From Gimesia aquarii (lineage in GTDB: Bacteria; Planctomycetota; Planctomycetia; Planctomycetales; Planctomycetaceae): 64,000 nucleotides of DNA. Below, one piece after another: positions 42,744 to 52,544 of the stretch. Location of the stretch: NCBI RefSeq assembly GCF_007748195.1, contig NZ_CP037920.1, positions 2,295,501-2,359,500 on the forward strand, in the 5' to 3' direction. The number at the start of each line of letters is the position of its first letter. The stretch's first letter is position 1. The notes below the pieces were generated by a model. The model saw only the letters and a list, made by a program, of their open reading frames with translations. It did not search any database and was not told the origin of the DNA. The translations under genes were made by a program, and so were the position numbers.

Positions 42744-44192
42744 TCAGTTCCTGACGTTCAGGTTTTTAATGACAACCTTGGTATGGGATTTCGGTTTCAC
42801 CACAACTTGAGTCCTGGAATGGGTGATATCACCCGGCGAGGGATATCCGTCAGCGTCCATATCTGCGATGACTGTCAGGAAATACTTGCCTGGATGAAGG
42901 TAAGTGAATGTGAAATGATTTTCCTTACTACTAATCTCCGGGAATGCCAGCAAGCCGTCCAGAAGGTCTTCACGGATATAACCAAACTGGGTAATGAATT
43001 TTCCTTGCTTATCAGTGAGTGCTCGATTTGACAGATAGAGGTGTAGTTTCTTGCCTTTGGTCAATTCCGTTCTGTGGATCTCTACCGAGAGTTGTGAGAG
43101 GTGGGGCATCTGGTCAATTCGATAGGGGTCTTTGGCAATTTTTCCCAGTTCAATCAAGCTCTTTCCTTTTTCCTCCCAGATATAACTGGCAGATGTTTGG
43201 GGGACATCTTCACCCCAGTTGGGTTTCGGTAATCCTTTTGACAGGTCAAAGTCGATTACATTCTTGGGAAAGCCGACTGTTTTTGCTGCCTGGGCTGCCA
43301 ATTCAGGATGCATGCGTTTTGCTTGAAAGCTCATGTGCAATTTGGGGGGAGTGATGAGACCGAATCGACTGGTATAAGAATTGAATTCGATCTGGTTTCC
43401 AAAGAATGTGAGCTCCATCCACATGATATCATTGCCGCCATAAGCATCGACAAGACGGTAGTAGCTGCCGTTTCGGCCGTATTCGACTTTGTCCAGCACA
43501 AAATAACTGGTTCTGTAGATACCATTCAGTATTCCCCCGTTTCGTGCCATGATCGTTCGTTTGCCATTAAAATTGGTCACGAAGAACGAGGTAAATAAGT
43601 TCCCGAGCGTTCCCGCTTCAAAGATTCCATGGACGTGTGAGGGGGCGATGGCGCGATAATCGAAGGCAAACCAGTCAAAATCTTGCCCCATCAGTTTCAT
43701 TGATCCGACCCAGTGTCCCTGCATGTTCTTGAGAAGATCGAAGCCTTTCTCATTGATATCAACGGGGGTGATTTTCGGAGGCGTAAATTTTCCATAGTCT
43801 GGCTGTGCCTTGCCTCTATTGTTCTTGCCTTGATTCACATAGCCATTGTCAGCCCATATCTGAAACAGGCGTCGCATATATTTTGGCAAGAGTCCACTTT
43901 GCGGCATCGGATCTTGGGCATCGTTAATACGTTTCAGGAGCTCACCTTTCTCGACATGTTTGCGTACATCTTCGTAACTGGTCAGAACGAATTCTCCCTC
44001 CGGGTCATCGCCGGCATGACAGGTTGCGCAAAAGTTATTCACAATGGGACGAATCTCATTTGTGTATGAGATTTCATCTTTGATCGAATCGCTGGTGGAT
44101 TGTGCCGTGCTGACATTGGCGATGCACATGGGAAGAATCAGCGCGATCGGTGTGGTCCAGCAGCTTGTATGAGATCGTTGTGGCTGTTTCAT
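42744..44192 (-). CDS. secreted planctomycete haem c protein
   Basis: 482 residues with a signal peptide (about 1-30). NEIRPIVNNFCATCHAGDDPEGEFVLTSYEDVRKHVEKGELLKRINDAQDPMPQSGLLP is a cytochrome-c-like domain with one CATCH haem site, like those found in many planctomycete secreted proteins. The central part (about 150-330) is beta-rich and unidentified, and the last 90 residues (LHPGKYFLTVIADMDADGYPSPGDI) look like an Ig-like fold. It is divergent from the TetR gene at 44385, and two TetR operator palindromes lie between. Confidence 0.7.
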   Translation of the reverse strand: MKQPQRSHTSCWTTPIALILPMCIANVSTAQSTSDSIKDEISYTNEIRPIVNNFCATCHAGDDPEGEFVLTSYEDVRKHVEKGELLKRINDAQDPMPQSGLLPKYMRRLFQIWADNGYVNQGKNNRGKAQPDYGKFTPPKITPVDINEKGFDLLKNMQGHWVGSMKLMGQDFDWFAFDYRAIAPSHVHGIFEAGTLGNLFTSFFVTNFNGKRTIMARNGGILNGIYRTSYFVLDKVEYGRNGSYYRLVDAYGGNDIMWMELTFFGNQIEFNSYTSRFGLITPPKLHMSFQAKRMHPELAAQAAKTVGFPKNVIDFDLSKGLPKPNWGEDVPQTSASYIWEEKGKSLIELGKIAKDPYRIDQMPHLSQLSVEIHRTELTKGKKLHLYLSNRALTDKQGKFITQFGYIREDLLDGLLAFPEISSKENHFTFTYLHPGKYFLTVIADMDADGYPSPGDITHSRTQVVVKPKSHTKVVIKNLNVRN

Positions 44193-44305
44193 AAGTCTGA
44201 TTACTCCTGAATTGTAGTACCTGATAAAGGTGAACATTCAACAGAAGTGGGAATAACAGCATCATCTTGCGAACAGACAAGATTCGATTTTGATGTCTGT
44301 TATAT

Positions 44306-44359
44306 ATTGTCACTATTGACAATATATTCCCTGTATGGTAAATTGTCAATAGTGACAAT
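44306..44359. promoter_or_regulatory. twin TetR operators between divergent genes
   Basis: Two perfect palindromes with arms ATTGTCA/TGACAAT and 4-base centres: 44306-44323 (CTAT) and 44342-44359 (ATAG). The second is the exact reverse complement of the first. They lie between the haem c gene (minus) and tetR (plus), so the regulator can control both. Confidence 0.82.
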
Positions 44360-44384
44360 CTAAAAAAAGGAGAATCGACTTACT

Positions 44385-44978
44385 ATGGGAAGACCTGACC
44401 TGACGGAAGAGAGAACAGCTCAGATACTTGATGCTTTTGAGCTTTGTGTAGCCCGGTATGGGCTGGAGGGAAGTTCATTGGAAAGGGTTGCAGAGGAGGC
44501 GAACGTAAAACGGAGTATTCTACGTCATTATGTGGGAAACAGGGATGATCTGATTATTGCCCTGGCCGAACGCGTAGTTGCCAAGTATCGGCAGTATACT
44601 CTGGGATTACTGGGAGCACTTCCCGAACGAGGTCGGATCACGAAGTTGATCGAATTTTTCTTTCCCGACCAGCCAGTCGAAACGGCCGATTCGGTGCTTG
44701 TGGTGGAGGCACTCATTTCTGCCGCGGATCAATACCCGCGGATTCAAGAATTAATGACCGAGTACATCGACGAACTGGTGGGAATTACGGCTGGGCAATT
44801 GCGGCAAGAGTTTCCTGATGCAACGCGTCAGCAGAGTTGGTCAGTTGCTTATGGAGTCGTCTGTATCTGCTTCAACCAGGAATCACTCATCTCGCTCCGT
44901 TTACCCAAAAAATTCCTGGAAGCGGCACGCTTTAGTGCGCGCAGATTAATTGTGTCTTTGGGAGAGCGCTCTCGATGA
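44385..44978 (+). CDS. TetR-family repressor
   Basis: A 197-residue TetR protein with the HTH RTAQILDAFELCVARYGLEGSSLERVAEEANVKRSILRHYVGNRDDLIIALAERVV (about residues 9-64) and a helical C-terminal domain. Two perfect operators precede it, 26 bases from its start. Likely targets are itself and the divergent haem c protein gene. Confidence 0.9.
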   Translation: MGRPDLTEERTAQILDAFELCVARYGLEGSSLERVAEEANVKRSILRHYVGNRDDLIIALAERVVAKYRQYTLGLLGALPERGRITKLIEFFFPDQPVETADSVLVVEALISAADQYPRIQELMTEYIDELVGITAGQLRQEFPDATRQQSWSVAYGVVCICFNQESLISLRLPKKFLEAARFSARRLIVSLGERSR

Positions 44979-45208
44979 GGAATAAAATTACTTCATCTGG
45001 CGACAGAGAATTTCCTACTCACAGCTCGATTTTCTTCAAAACGATGATCAATCTCATAGGAAGCCATACTGGTAGCAGTTACAATGATTTTTAAGAAATC
45101 GTGTACTGCACTTTCAATACTATTGTGATCAGACTGATCACAGCAGTTTGGCACTCCATCGTCTTAATACTTTGTTTTGTAATTGGCTCCACGAGATTGG
45201 TGTATTCC

Positions 45209-46618
45209 ATGAAACGGCTCACACTTTTGTTGTGTTGTATTTTTTCTGCAACTATCGCTCAGGCGGCTGATCAGCCCAATATCATTATCCTATTGGCCGA
45301 TGATCTCGGTTACGGTGAGTTAGGCTGTCAGGGGAATCCGCAGATTCCCACCCCCCACATTGATTCTATCGCCAATGAGGGAATTCGATTTACGCAGGCG
45401 TATGTCACGGCACCGAATTGCAGTCCCTCTCGTGCCGGAATGCTGACGGGTAAGATTCCCACCCGTTTTGGGTATGAATTCAATCCGATCGGTGCTCGCA
45501 ACGAAGATCCCGGAACCGGTCTGCCTTCAAAGGAGCAGACCATCGCAGAACTTCTGCACGATCAAGGCTATACTACGGGTTTGATTGGGAAGTGGCATCT
45601 GGGAGGCGCGGCGGACTACCATCCGTTTCGTCATGGCTTTGATGAATTCTTTGGTTTCGTTCATGAGGGACATTATTTCGTTCCGCCTCCTTATGAAGGT
45701 GTCACGACGATGTTGCGTCGTAAGACCATCCCCGGCGGAGGCAAGGGACGCTGGATCGGTCATAATCTAATCTACTCAACGCATATGGGGCATAATGAAC
45801 CTGACTACGATGCCAATAACCCCATCATTCGTGGTGGGCAACCTGTCGTTGAAAGGGAGTACTTGACCGATGCTTTCACGCGCGAAGCCGTCAGTTTCAT
45901 TGATCGACACCGCGACAAACCCTTTTTTCTCTATCTCGCATACAATGCCGTTCACAGTCCTTTGCAAGGGAAGCTGAAAGACATGCAGCGTTTCCAGCAT
46001 CTTGAAGACATTCATCGGCGGATCTTTGCCGCCATGCTGGCGTCGATGGATGATAGCGTTGGCAAAATTCTCAAACAGGTACAGGAAGCCCAACTCGATC
46101 AAAAGACACTCGTTGTTTTTCTCAGTGACAATGGCGGCCCGACACGCGAACTCACTTCCAGTAATCTCCCACTCCGCGGCGGTAAAGGGACGATGTACGA
46201 AGGGGGATTGCGGGTTCCGTTTATGATGCGCTGGACTGGCACATTAAAGCCACGTCAGACGTTTCAGCGTCCTGTCAGCAGCATGGATCTCTTCAGTACT
46301 TCTGCAGTGCTTGCGGGAGCGAGTCTGCCCCAGGGGATCGATGGACGCGATTTAATGCCGTATCTCCGAGGTGAGAAGACAGGGGCACCTCATGAAGAGT
46401 TTTTCTGGCGGCAGGGGAATCTAACCGCATTGAGATCTGGTGATTGGAAGCTCGTCAACATACAGGGCAAAAGAAAAAAAGCTTCTTGGGAACTCTACAA
46501 TATTGCCAATGATCTGGCTGAGGAGCAAAACCTTGCCGCCCAGCATCCGGAAAAGCTTGATGCGTTGAAAGCGCGTTGGCAGGAAATGAACGGGCAAATG
46601 CAGCCGTCCCTCTTTTAA
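45209..46618 (+). CDS. secreted type I sulfatase (arylsulfatase family)
   Basis: 469 residues after an N-terminal signal peptide (MKRLTLLLCCIFSATIAQA). The active site is APNCSPSRAGMLTGK, in which Cys is converted to formylglycine; metal and substrate residues appear in LLADDLGYGELG, GKWHLGG and VVFLSDNGGP. Sulfatases of this type are abundant in planctomycetes and cleave sulfate from algal polysaccharides; the substrate is not predictable. ATG 45209 is chosen to begin at the signal peptide. An FGE is needed elsewhere, since the FGE-like gene here lacks a key Cys. Confidence 0.92.
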   Translation: MKRLTLLLCCIFSATIAQAADQPNIIILLADDLGYGELGCQGNPQIPTPHIDSIANEGIRFTQAYVTAPNCSPSRAGMLTGKIPTRFGYEFNPIGARNEDPGTGLPSKEQTIAELLHDQGYTTGLIGKWHLGGAADYHPFRHGFDEFFGFVHEGHYFVPPPYEGVTTMLRRKTIPGGGKGRWIGHNLIYSTHMGHNEPDYDANNPIIRGGQPVVEREYLTDAFTREAVSFIDRHRDKPFFLYLAYNAVHSPLQGKLKDMQRFQHLEDIHRRIFAAMLASMDDSVGKILKQVQEAQLDQKTLVVFLSDNGGPTRELTSSNLPLRGGKGTMYEGGLRVPFMMRWTGTLKPRQTFQRPVSSMDLFSTSAVLAGASLPQGIDGRDLMPYLRGEKTGAPHEEFFWRQGNLTALRSGDWKLVNIQGKRKKASWELYNIANDLAEEQNLAAQHPEKLDALKARWQEMNGQMQPSLF

Positions 46619-46702
46619 GTGCAAACTGAATATCACATTTTGGCTCTGTTTCCTTAGAATATGGAGCCAAAATCACTCTTTCAATTTCTTTTGCTTTTAT
46701 GG

Positions 46703-46733
46703 TTGACTCTCCCCTTACTGGAGGCCGTATATT
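46703..46733 (+). promoter_or_regulatory. MerR-type promoter with 19-bp spacer
   Basis: TTGACT (46703-46708), 19 bases, TATATT (46728-46733). The spacer holds the dyad CTCCCCTTACTGGAG. Long spacers with a central dyad are the defining feature of MerR-activated promoters. It lies 46 bases before the merR start. Confidence 0.85.
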
Positions 46734-46779
46734 ACCGTCAACTTGGTTTGCCACTGAAAATTCCAGATAGAAAGCCACT

Positions 46780-47586
46780 ATGTTTAGCATTGGAGAGTTC
46801 TCGAAGATTACCGGTCTGACAGTGAAAACACTACGTTTTTACCATGAACAGGGAATCCTGGAACCATCGTATGTTGATGAGCAAACAGGCTATCGTTATT
46901 ACGCAGAGAGTAAAATTGAAACTGCCCGTGTCATCACGCAACTACGTAAACTTGATTTCACACTGGCTGATATTTCTGGGATTTTAGGCAATTATGAAGA
47001 CGAAGCTGATATTCTTGACTACCTCAAGCAGCAGAAGCAGAGAATATCAGAAAAAATGCGGGAATACCGGGCCATCAGCGGTTTTCTTGATCAAATCATA
47101 ATCAAAGAAAGGGAGGCAAGAGAGGCTATGAATAACGCAACATACGAAGTTGAGGAAAAATCAGTTGATTCCATTCTCATCGCTGGAATTCGGATGCGCG
47201 GCAAATACAGCGATTGTGCGTCAGGTTTCGGAACGCTTGGCAGAAAATTCAATCGGCATATTTGCGGCGAACCCTTCCTGTTGCATTATGATACTGAGTT
47301 TAAAGAAGATGACGCAGATTTTGAGGCCTGCATGCCCATTCGGAAAGGTGCCAGGACAGATGCCATCTCTGTCAGAGAACTAACGGGCGGTCGCTGTGTC
47401 TCGCTACTTCATAAAGGCCCGTATGATGATCTGGGCGATTCGTATGGCAAAATCCTGCGATACGTGAAGGAAAAAGGATATGAAATTGAAGTTCCTACGC
47501 GTGAAATTTACCTCAAGGGGCCAGGTATGATTCTCAAAGGTAATCCAAAACAATATTTGACGGAAATTCAGATGCTCATCAAGTAG
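46780..47586 (+). CDS. MerR-family activator with GyrI-like effector domain
   Basis: 268 residues. The N-terminal HTH is FSIGEFSKITGLTVKTLRFYHEQGILEPSYVDEQTGYRYY, a coiled-coil dimer helix follows (about 75-115), and the C-terminal part (VDSILIAGIRMRGKYSDCASGFGTLGRKF ... RCVSLLHKGPYDDLGDSYGKILRYVKEKGYEIEVPTREIYLKGP) is a GyrI-like ligand-binding domain, as in BmrR. Such regulators respond to hydrophobic cations or drugs. The 19-bp-spacer promoter just upstream implies self-activation; no other target is in the window. Confidence 0.9.
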   Translation: MFSIGEFSKITGLTVKTLRFYHEQGILEPSYVDEQTGYRYYAESKIETARVITQLRKLDFTLADISGILGNYEDEADILDYLKQQKQRISEKMREYRAISGFLDQIIIKEREAREAMNNATYEVEEKSVDSILIAGIRMRGKYSDCASGFGTLGRKFNRHICGEPFLLHYDTEFKEDDADFEACMPIRKGARTDAISVRELTGGRCVSLLHKGPYDDLGDSYGKILRYVKEKGYEIEVPTREIYLKGPGMILKGNPKQYLTEIQMLIK

Positions 47587-47817
47587 TAGTCATGACGTAG
47601 GCAGCGGACTAGTTACATTTCGTCTCTCAGCAAGTATTGACACCGAGTAACAGGTTAGTCTGAGCAGAGTTCTTCTTTTGGAAATCGATCCTTGGGCTTG
47701 TAAACAAACCTGAATATTTTAGACTAAATGTAATGATCTATGGCCGATGAGATCAGACCAAACAGTGAAAAAATACAATCTCCCCATGTGGGACTCGGTT
47801 CCAAAAAGGTTTAAATC

Positions 47818-48576
47818 ATGTCATTCAGAATCTGCTGTTTTTGGGCACTCTTGTTTGTTTGCTGTCAGACACAACTAACCAGTTTATGTGCTGTTGAGCC
47901 CGATAAAGCAGATGAAGAGATCATGCGCCATGGATTAAAATTCGATGGAAAAAATAGTTATGTCTCAGTTCCTCATATTCAGTTTGAAGACCATAATGCT
48001 ATTACAGTTGAGGCTTGGGTCAAAGACTGGTCAGGGAGAGTTTTTTGTCAAGGAAAACAAGGTGATCCAGAAAATAGTATCTGGATATCGATTCGTGCGA
48101 AGGGGCACTCCGCTGGTTGGGAGAGCGATAACGGGACGAATTATTCGGTTCCGGTTGAGCCGAATTCAAGCGAGGGCTGGGACCATATAGCGCTGGTCTA
48201 CGTTGGGCTGGAACAAATAATCTATCTTAATGGAAAACAAATCCATAAAATGACGGCCCCCAAGCCTGGACCATTTGATCGGAATAGAAAGATGATCATC
48301 GGCGCTCAGGAGAAGTGGGAACCAAACCAACCAAAACCAGCTGCCCTGTTTGGCAAGGGTGTCATGCGGTTATTCCGTATTTCCAATGTCTCTCGCTATA
48401 CCACAGAATTTGATCCGGCTGAAACATTCAAGCCAGACGACGACACCGTTGTGTTGTTCAACTTCGTTCCTTCGAGTGACAAAACAAAACTCATCGACGC
48501 TTCAAAGCATCAGCAACATGGAACCATCCATGACGCAAAGTGGGTGATCTTAAAAAATTCGCTATCTGATGAATAG
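47818..48576 (+). CDS. secreted LamG/concanavalin-like domain protein
   Basis: 252 residues with an N-terminal signal peptide (CCFWALLFVCCQTQLTSLCA). The remainder is a single LamG-type jelly-roll: FDGKNSYVSVPHIQFEDHNAITVEAWVKDW, WDHIALVYVGLEQIIYLNGKQIHK and IIGAQEKW, ending with LFRISNVSRYTTEFDPAETF. This domain binds sugars or other ligands and is frequent in planctomycete secreted proteins. No catalytic residues are seen. Gaps of about 230 and 155 bases flank it and hold nothing I recognise. Confidence 0.78.
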   Translation: MSFRICCFWALLFVCCQTQLTSLCAVEPDKADEEIMRHGLKFDGKNSYVSVPHIQFEDHNAITVEAWVKDWSGRVFCQGKQGDPENSIWISIRAKGHSAGWESDNGTNYSVPVEPNSSEGWDHIALVYVGLEQIIYLNGKQIHKMTAPKPGPFDRNRKMIIGAQEKWEPNQPKPAALFGKGVMRLFRISNVSRYTTEFDPAETFKPDDDTVVLFNFVPSSDKTKLIDASKHQQHGTIHDAKWVILKNSLSDE

Positions 48577-48734
48577 TGTTAAATTTGTCAAAGTCTGATC
48601 CCAAAAGTGAATTTGAATTTTTGAGCAAGCGAGAGCAGAATATGTTGGAATATTCAGAGAATTTCGATTACCATTTTCCGCGTTGTGAAATTGGTAATGG
48701 ATCTCTAAAACACCAAATTGTCTGAGGAATGATG

Positions 48735-49487
48735 ATGGCTTTTGAAACCGAAAAACAAAGTTATGACCAGCATGGTTTCGCAGTAGTGCGACAGTTTCTT
48801 TCCGAATCTGAACTCACTGAGCTGACTGGAAATCTGGATCGTTATATCAGTGATGTGGTTCCTCAGCTTCCCGATGCCGATGCATTCTATGTCGATCGCA
48901 GTCGTCTCGAGACACTCAAACAAATGCAGCATATGGGAGGCGATTCGTTCTTTAGCAATTATACAAAACATCAAAAATGGTGTGAGTTGGCGGAAGCCCT
49001 TGTCGGGGAACCCGCAAGCTGCGAACAGCCGGAGTGGTTTAATAAACCACCCAATACGAACCATGTCACGCCACCGCACCAGGATAATTACTATTTTTGT
49101 CTTGTACCGTCGAATGTTGTGACCATCTGGTTGGCACTGGACGAAGTCGACGCGGAGAACGGCTGTCTGCGGTACGTCAAAGGTTCGCATCTGCACGGAT
49201 ATCGTAAGCATGCCAAGTCGAAGATTCTCGGATTTTCACAGGGAATTGTTGACTATTCTCCCGATGACTTCTCAAACGAAGCGGTCACGCGCCTGCAACC
49301 GGGGGATGCGATTGCCCATCACGGAATGACCATTCACCGTGCCGATGCGAATATGTCTGAAACACGACATCGTCGTTCGTTTGCCATGGTTTTCAAAGGA
49401 GTTTCCTGTCAGCGTGATGAGGTCGCGTATGCACGGTATCTGGCAATGGCACAGGAACAGCACCAGGCTGAAGGCTTGAATGTTTGA
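48735..49487 (+). CDS. phytanoyl-CoA dioxygenase-family Fe(II)/2-oxoglutarate oxygenase
   Basis: A 250-residue oxygenase. The iron-binding facial triad is visible as HQD in TPPHQDNYYFCLVP and His in MTIHRADANMSETRHRRSFAMVF, whose Arg binds 2-oxoglutarate. QHGFAVVRQFLSESELTEL is the typical start. The substrate is unknown. Three ATGs in a row (48729, 48732, 48735) occur; GAGG at 48724-48727 best fits 48735. It converges on the LRR gene 23 bases away. Confidence 0.87.
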   Translation: MAFETEKQSYDQHGFAVVRQFLSESELTELTGNLDRYISDVVPQLPDADAFYVDRSRLETLKQMQHMGGDSFFSNYTKHQKWCELAEALVGEPASCEQPEWFNKPPNTNHVTPPHQDNYYFCLVPSNVVTIWLALDEVDAENGCLRYVKGSHLHGYRKHAKSKILGFSQGIVDYSPDDFSNEAVTRLQPGDAIAHHGMTIHRADANMSETRHRRSFAMVFKGVSCQRDEVAYARYLAMAQEQHQAEGLNV

Positions 49488-49510
49488 TAGATCTGAAACA
49501 ATACTTGGAG

Positions 49511-52420
49511 TCAGTTCTGATCTAAGTCAACAGATGAAGCAGTTATCTTGCAGTCTGGTAGCGCTCTCTGAAGTTGAGCCACACCAGCAGAAGTGACTCG
49601 TGTGTTGGTGAGAATCAGTTCATACGGATCTATAGGATCAATAAGTCCTTCCAGATGGACCAATCCCGCATCGCTAACACTGGTGCCAGAAAGATTAAGC
49701 CAATTCAGTCTCAGCTCTCCTTTTAGATTTGAGAGGCCTAAATCACTCACTTCTGTGTCTTTTAGATTCAGCCTCCATAGCTTCGGATGATTTTTTAGAT
49801 GGAGCAGTCCCGCGTCAGTGATCATAGTGTCTGTGAGATCAAGTTGTTCTAGCTCCGTGAGGCCTTTTAAATGAAGGAGCCCCACATCGCTCACTTGTGT
49901 GCCATTTAGATCAAGTAAGTACATATCTTTAATCTCTGCCAGTTGGACCAAACCGGCGTCGCTGATTTGTGTCCCTTTGAGATCAATTAATCTCAGATTC
50001 GAAAATCCTTTCAAAGTAGTCATGCCAGCGTCAGTAACTTTAGTCCCAGCGAGTCCCAGTGATACCAGTTTTGGAATTCTTTTGAGATGAGCAAGACCTG
50101 CATCACCCACTTCCGTTTCATTTAAATCAAGCGATTCCAGACTTGCAAATTCTTTTAGATTGATCAGTCCTCTTTCCTTGATCCTGGTTCCGGAGAGATC
50201 AATCCAGCTCAGATACGCAAGATCTTTCAGGTGAATCAAACCTGAACCGTTGACATTAGTCTTTGCGAGACGAAGCTTCCACAGACTGGTAAGCTCTTTC
50301 AGGTGAATCAACCCCAGGTCGCTGACCTGCGTGTCGGAGAGGTCAAGTTGGCTTAGAGGGTTTCTCTCTTTCACAGGCAGGGTTTCAGAATCGCTTTCCT
50401 GTAAACCAAAAAAATGGTAGCTCGGAGACTTTATCTCTTTCAGGTGGGCCAATCCTGCATCGCTGACTTGTGTATTTGAAAGATCAAGCTCGTTCAGACT
50501 CGAAAGTGCTTTCGTATAAGAGAGAGTTGTATCTGTTACCGGAGAGCCGGAGAGATTAATCGTGACCAGGCTCGTTAAATCGTTCAAATGAGAGAAACCT
50601 GTTCCTGTGACTTGTGTGTCTTTCAGAATCAGCTCCCACAGATTCGCAAGCCCTTTCAGTTTGATCAGTCCCGCATCACTTACTTTTGTGCCTCTGAGGT
50701 CAAGCATTTCAAGCTCAGTTAACTCTTTCAGGTTTTCCAGTCCCGCATCACTTATTTTTGCACCTGCTAAGGAGAGTTTCTTCAGACTCTTTAATTCTTT
50801 CAGATAAACTAATCCGGCATCACTGATGTTACTGAAGTCAGGCTCAAATTGTGTGAGATTTGTCAGACCTTTTAGATAATGGAGTCCTCGATCACTGACT
50901 TTAACCCCAGAAAGACCAAGTTGCTGCAGACTAGAGAGATCTTTCAGATGGAATAAACCCGCTTCGGTGACTTGAGTGTTATTTAAATGAAGGTATTCCA
51001 ATTTCGTGAGACCATTCAAGTGAATCAATCCGTCATCACCAATTTGATTTCCGTCGAGTCCGAGGGCGATGAGTTTTGTAAGTCCTTTGAGGTGGCTCAA
51101 TCCGTCATCACCAATTTGATTTCCGTCGAGTCCGAGGTAGTTGAGTTTTGTAAGTCCTTTGAGGTGGATCAGACCGTCATCACCAATTTGATTTCCATCG
51201 AGTTCAAGGGAGATGAGTTTTGTAAGCCCTTTGAGGTGGATCAGACCGTCATCACTGACTATTGTACCTGAAAGTTCAAGCCTCTGCAGATTGATCAGGT
51301 TTTTGAGATGAACCAGTCCCGTAGAACTGACTTGTGTTCTAGAAAGACTAAGCCACTCCAAGTTTGTAAGGAGTTCTAGATGAATCAGTCCTACGTCACT
51401 GACTTGTGTGCCATCGAGTTCAAGCCGCTTCAGATTCGTCAGACCTTTTAGATGAATTAATCCGGTATCGCTAACTTTTGTACCTGAAAGTCCAAGTCTC
51501 TGCAGATTGACCAGATCTTTCAGATGGAATAGTCCGATGTCGCTGAGTGGAGTTTCATAGAATCTGAGGCTGCTTAAATTGACCAGTTTTTTAAGGTGAA
51601 TCAAGCCAGTCCCGCTGATCTGGCCATGACTGAGATCAAGTTCATCCAGATTGACCAAATTTTTCAGGTGGATCAATCCACCGTCACTGACTTCACTTAA
51701 ATCAAAATCAAGTGATTCAAGCTTCGTCATGTTTCTCAAGTGCTTCAGACCGGCATCACTGATTTTGAATTCGGATTGACCAAGGTCGAGTTTCTTTAAG
51801 TTTGTGAGGTCTTCGAGATGAACCAGTCCTGAATTTGTGATTTTTGTATCATACAACTCTAGCTGATTCAGATTTGTAAGATCTTTCAGATAGATCAGTC
51901 CCGTGTCACTGACTATTGTTTTTGAAAGATAAAGCGATTCCAGATTTGAAAGTCCTTTGATGTGTGAAAGACCTTCATCATTTAACGTTGAAGCATTCAA
52001 TACGAGTACTTTCAGATTAACTAATCCTCTAAGGTGGACGAATGTTGAATTATTAAATTCGCAACCAGAGAGTTCGAGAATTTCCAGACCCGTTAATCTA
52101 TTGAAAACCGCGAGATCCGAGTCACTGAGTGATTCATACTCACACCATAAGCCTGTTACTGTTTCAAAGGCTCGATATCGCTCTTCCCCCAAAGTGTCGT
52201 AAAGCCAGTTGCACCAGCTCAGAGGAAGGCTTTGCAGAATAAATCCAGGTTGAGTATCATAATTGACTTCAAGAGCATCCAATTTCTGAATCGACCGGCC
52301 ATTTTGTATGATAGGTACAATGATGCCGACGCACAAAATGAGCACCATCAGCACACCTGCTCTCCAGATCCACCGGAACCAGGCAAACCATCTTTGGTTG
52401 TTTGCTGTTTGTTCTGCCAT
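49511..52420 (-). CDS. giant leucine-rich-repeat protein with N-terminal membrane anchor
   Basis: 969 residues. A membrane segment (RAGVLMVLILCVGIIVPII, about 20-38) anchors the protein, followed by about 90 residues and then more than 30 LRR units of 24 residues with consensus L-x-x-L-x-L-x-x-T-x-V/I-S-D-x-G-L-I-H-L-K-x-L-x-x. This is the cysteine-lacking, bacterial type seen in planctomycetes. Three units are almost identical at the DNA level (see repeat). Orientation suggests the repeats lie outside the cytoplasm. ATG 52420 has AAGAGAAG upstream; a start at 52495 is possible. Confidence 0.85.
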   Translation of the reverse strand: MAEQTANNQRWFAWFRWIWRAGVLMVLILCVGIIVPIIQNGRSIQKLDALEVNYDTQPGFILQSLPLSWCNWLYDTLGEERYRAFETVTGLWCEYESLSDSDLAVFNRLTGLEILELSGCEFNNSTFVHLRGLVNLKVLVLNASTLNDEGLSHIKGLSNLESLYLSKTIVSDTGLIYLKDLTNLNQLELYDTKITNSGLVHLEDLTNLKKLDLGQSEFKISDAGLKHLRNMTKLESLDFDLSEVSDGGLIHLKNLVNLDELDLSHGQISGTGLIHLKKLVNLSSLRFYETPLSDIGLFHLKDLVNLQRLGLSGTKVSDTGLIHLKGLTNLKRLELDGTQVSDVGLIHLELLTNLEWLSLSRTQVSSTGLVHLKNLINLQRLELSGTIVSDDGLIHLKGLTKLISLELDGNQIGDDGLIHLKGLTKLNYLGLDGNQIGDDGLSHLKGLTKLIALGLDGNQIGDDGLIHLNGLTKLEYLHLNNTQVTEAGLFHLKDLSSLQQLGLSGVKVSDRGLHYLKGLTNLTQFEPDFSNISDAGLVYLKELKSLKKLSLAGAKISDAGLENLKELTELEMLDLRGTKVSDAGLIKLKGLANLWELILKDTQVTGTGFSHLNDLTSLVTINLSGSPVTDTTLSYTKALSSLNELDLSNTQVSDAGLAHLKEIKSPSYHFFGLQESDSETLPVKERNPLSQLDLSDTQVSDLGLIHLKELTSLWKLRLAKTNVNGSGLIHLKDLAYLSWIDLSGTRIKERGLINLKEFASLESLDLNETEVGDAGLAHLKRIPKLVSLGLAGTKVTDAGMTTLKGFSNLRLIDLKGTQISDAGLVQLAEIKDMYLLDLNGTQVSDVGLLHLKGLTELEQLDLTDTMITDAGLLHLKNHPKLWRLNLKDTEVSDLGLSNLKGELRLNWLNLSGTSVSDAGLVHLEGLIDPIDPYELILTNTRVTSAGVAQLQRALPDCKITASSVDLDQN
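51020..51235. repeat. three tandem 72-bp repeats within the LRR gene
   Basis: Three consecutive 72-base units (51020-51091, 51092-51163, 51164-51235) with few differences, coding for LRR units with core LDGNQIGDDGL. Their similarity is far above that of other units, which points to recent duplication. Confidence 0.9.
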
Positions 52421-52544
52421 TACTTCTCTTAGGTTGCGCACAGGTAATGTATGAGAGCAAACTTCCTTGTTGGGAACGCGTAGAATGTAGCTCAATCATA
52501 AAAGTAAAGTATCTGATATTCAAATATAAAACTTGAAAGTTGGC

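Noticed and set aside
51020-51235. Regular 72-bp repeats that could look like a CRISPR array
   Set aside because: The units are contiguous coding LRR repeats without variable spacers.
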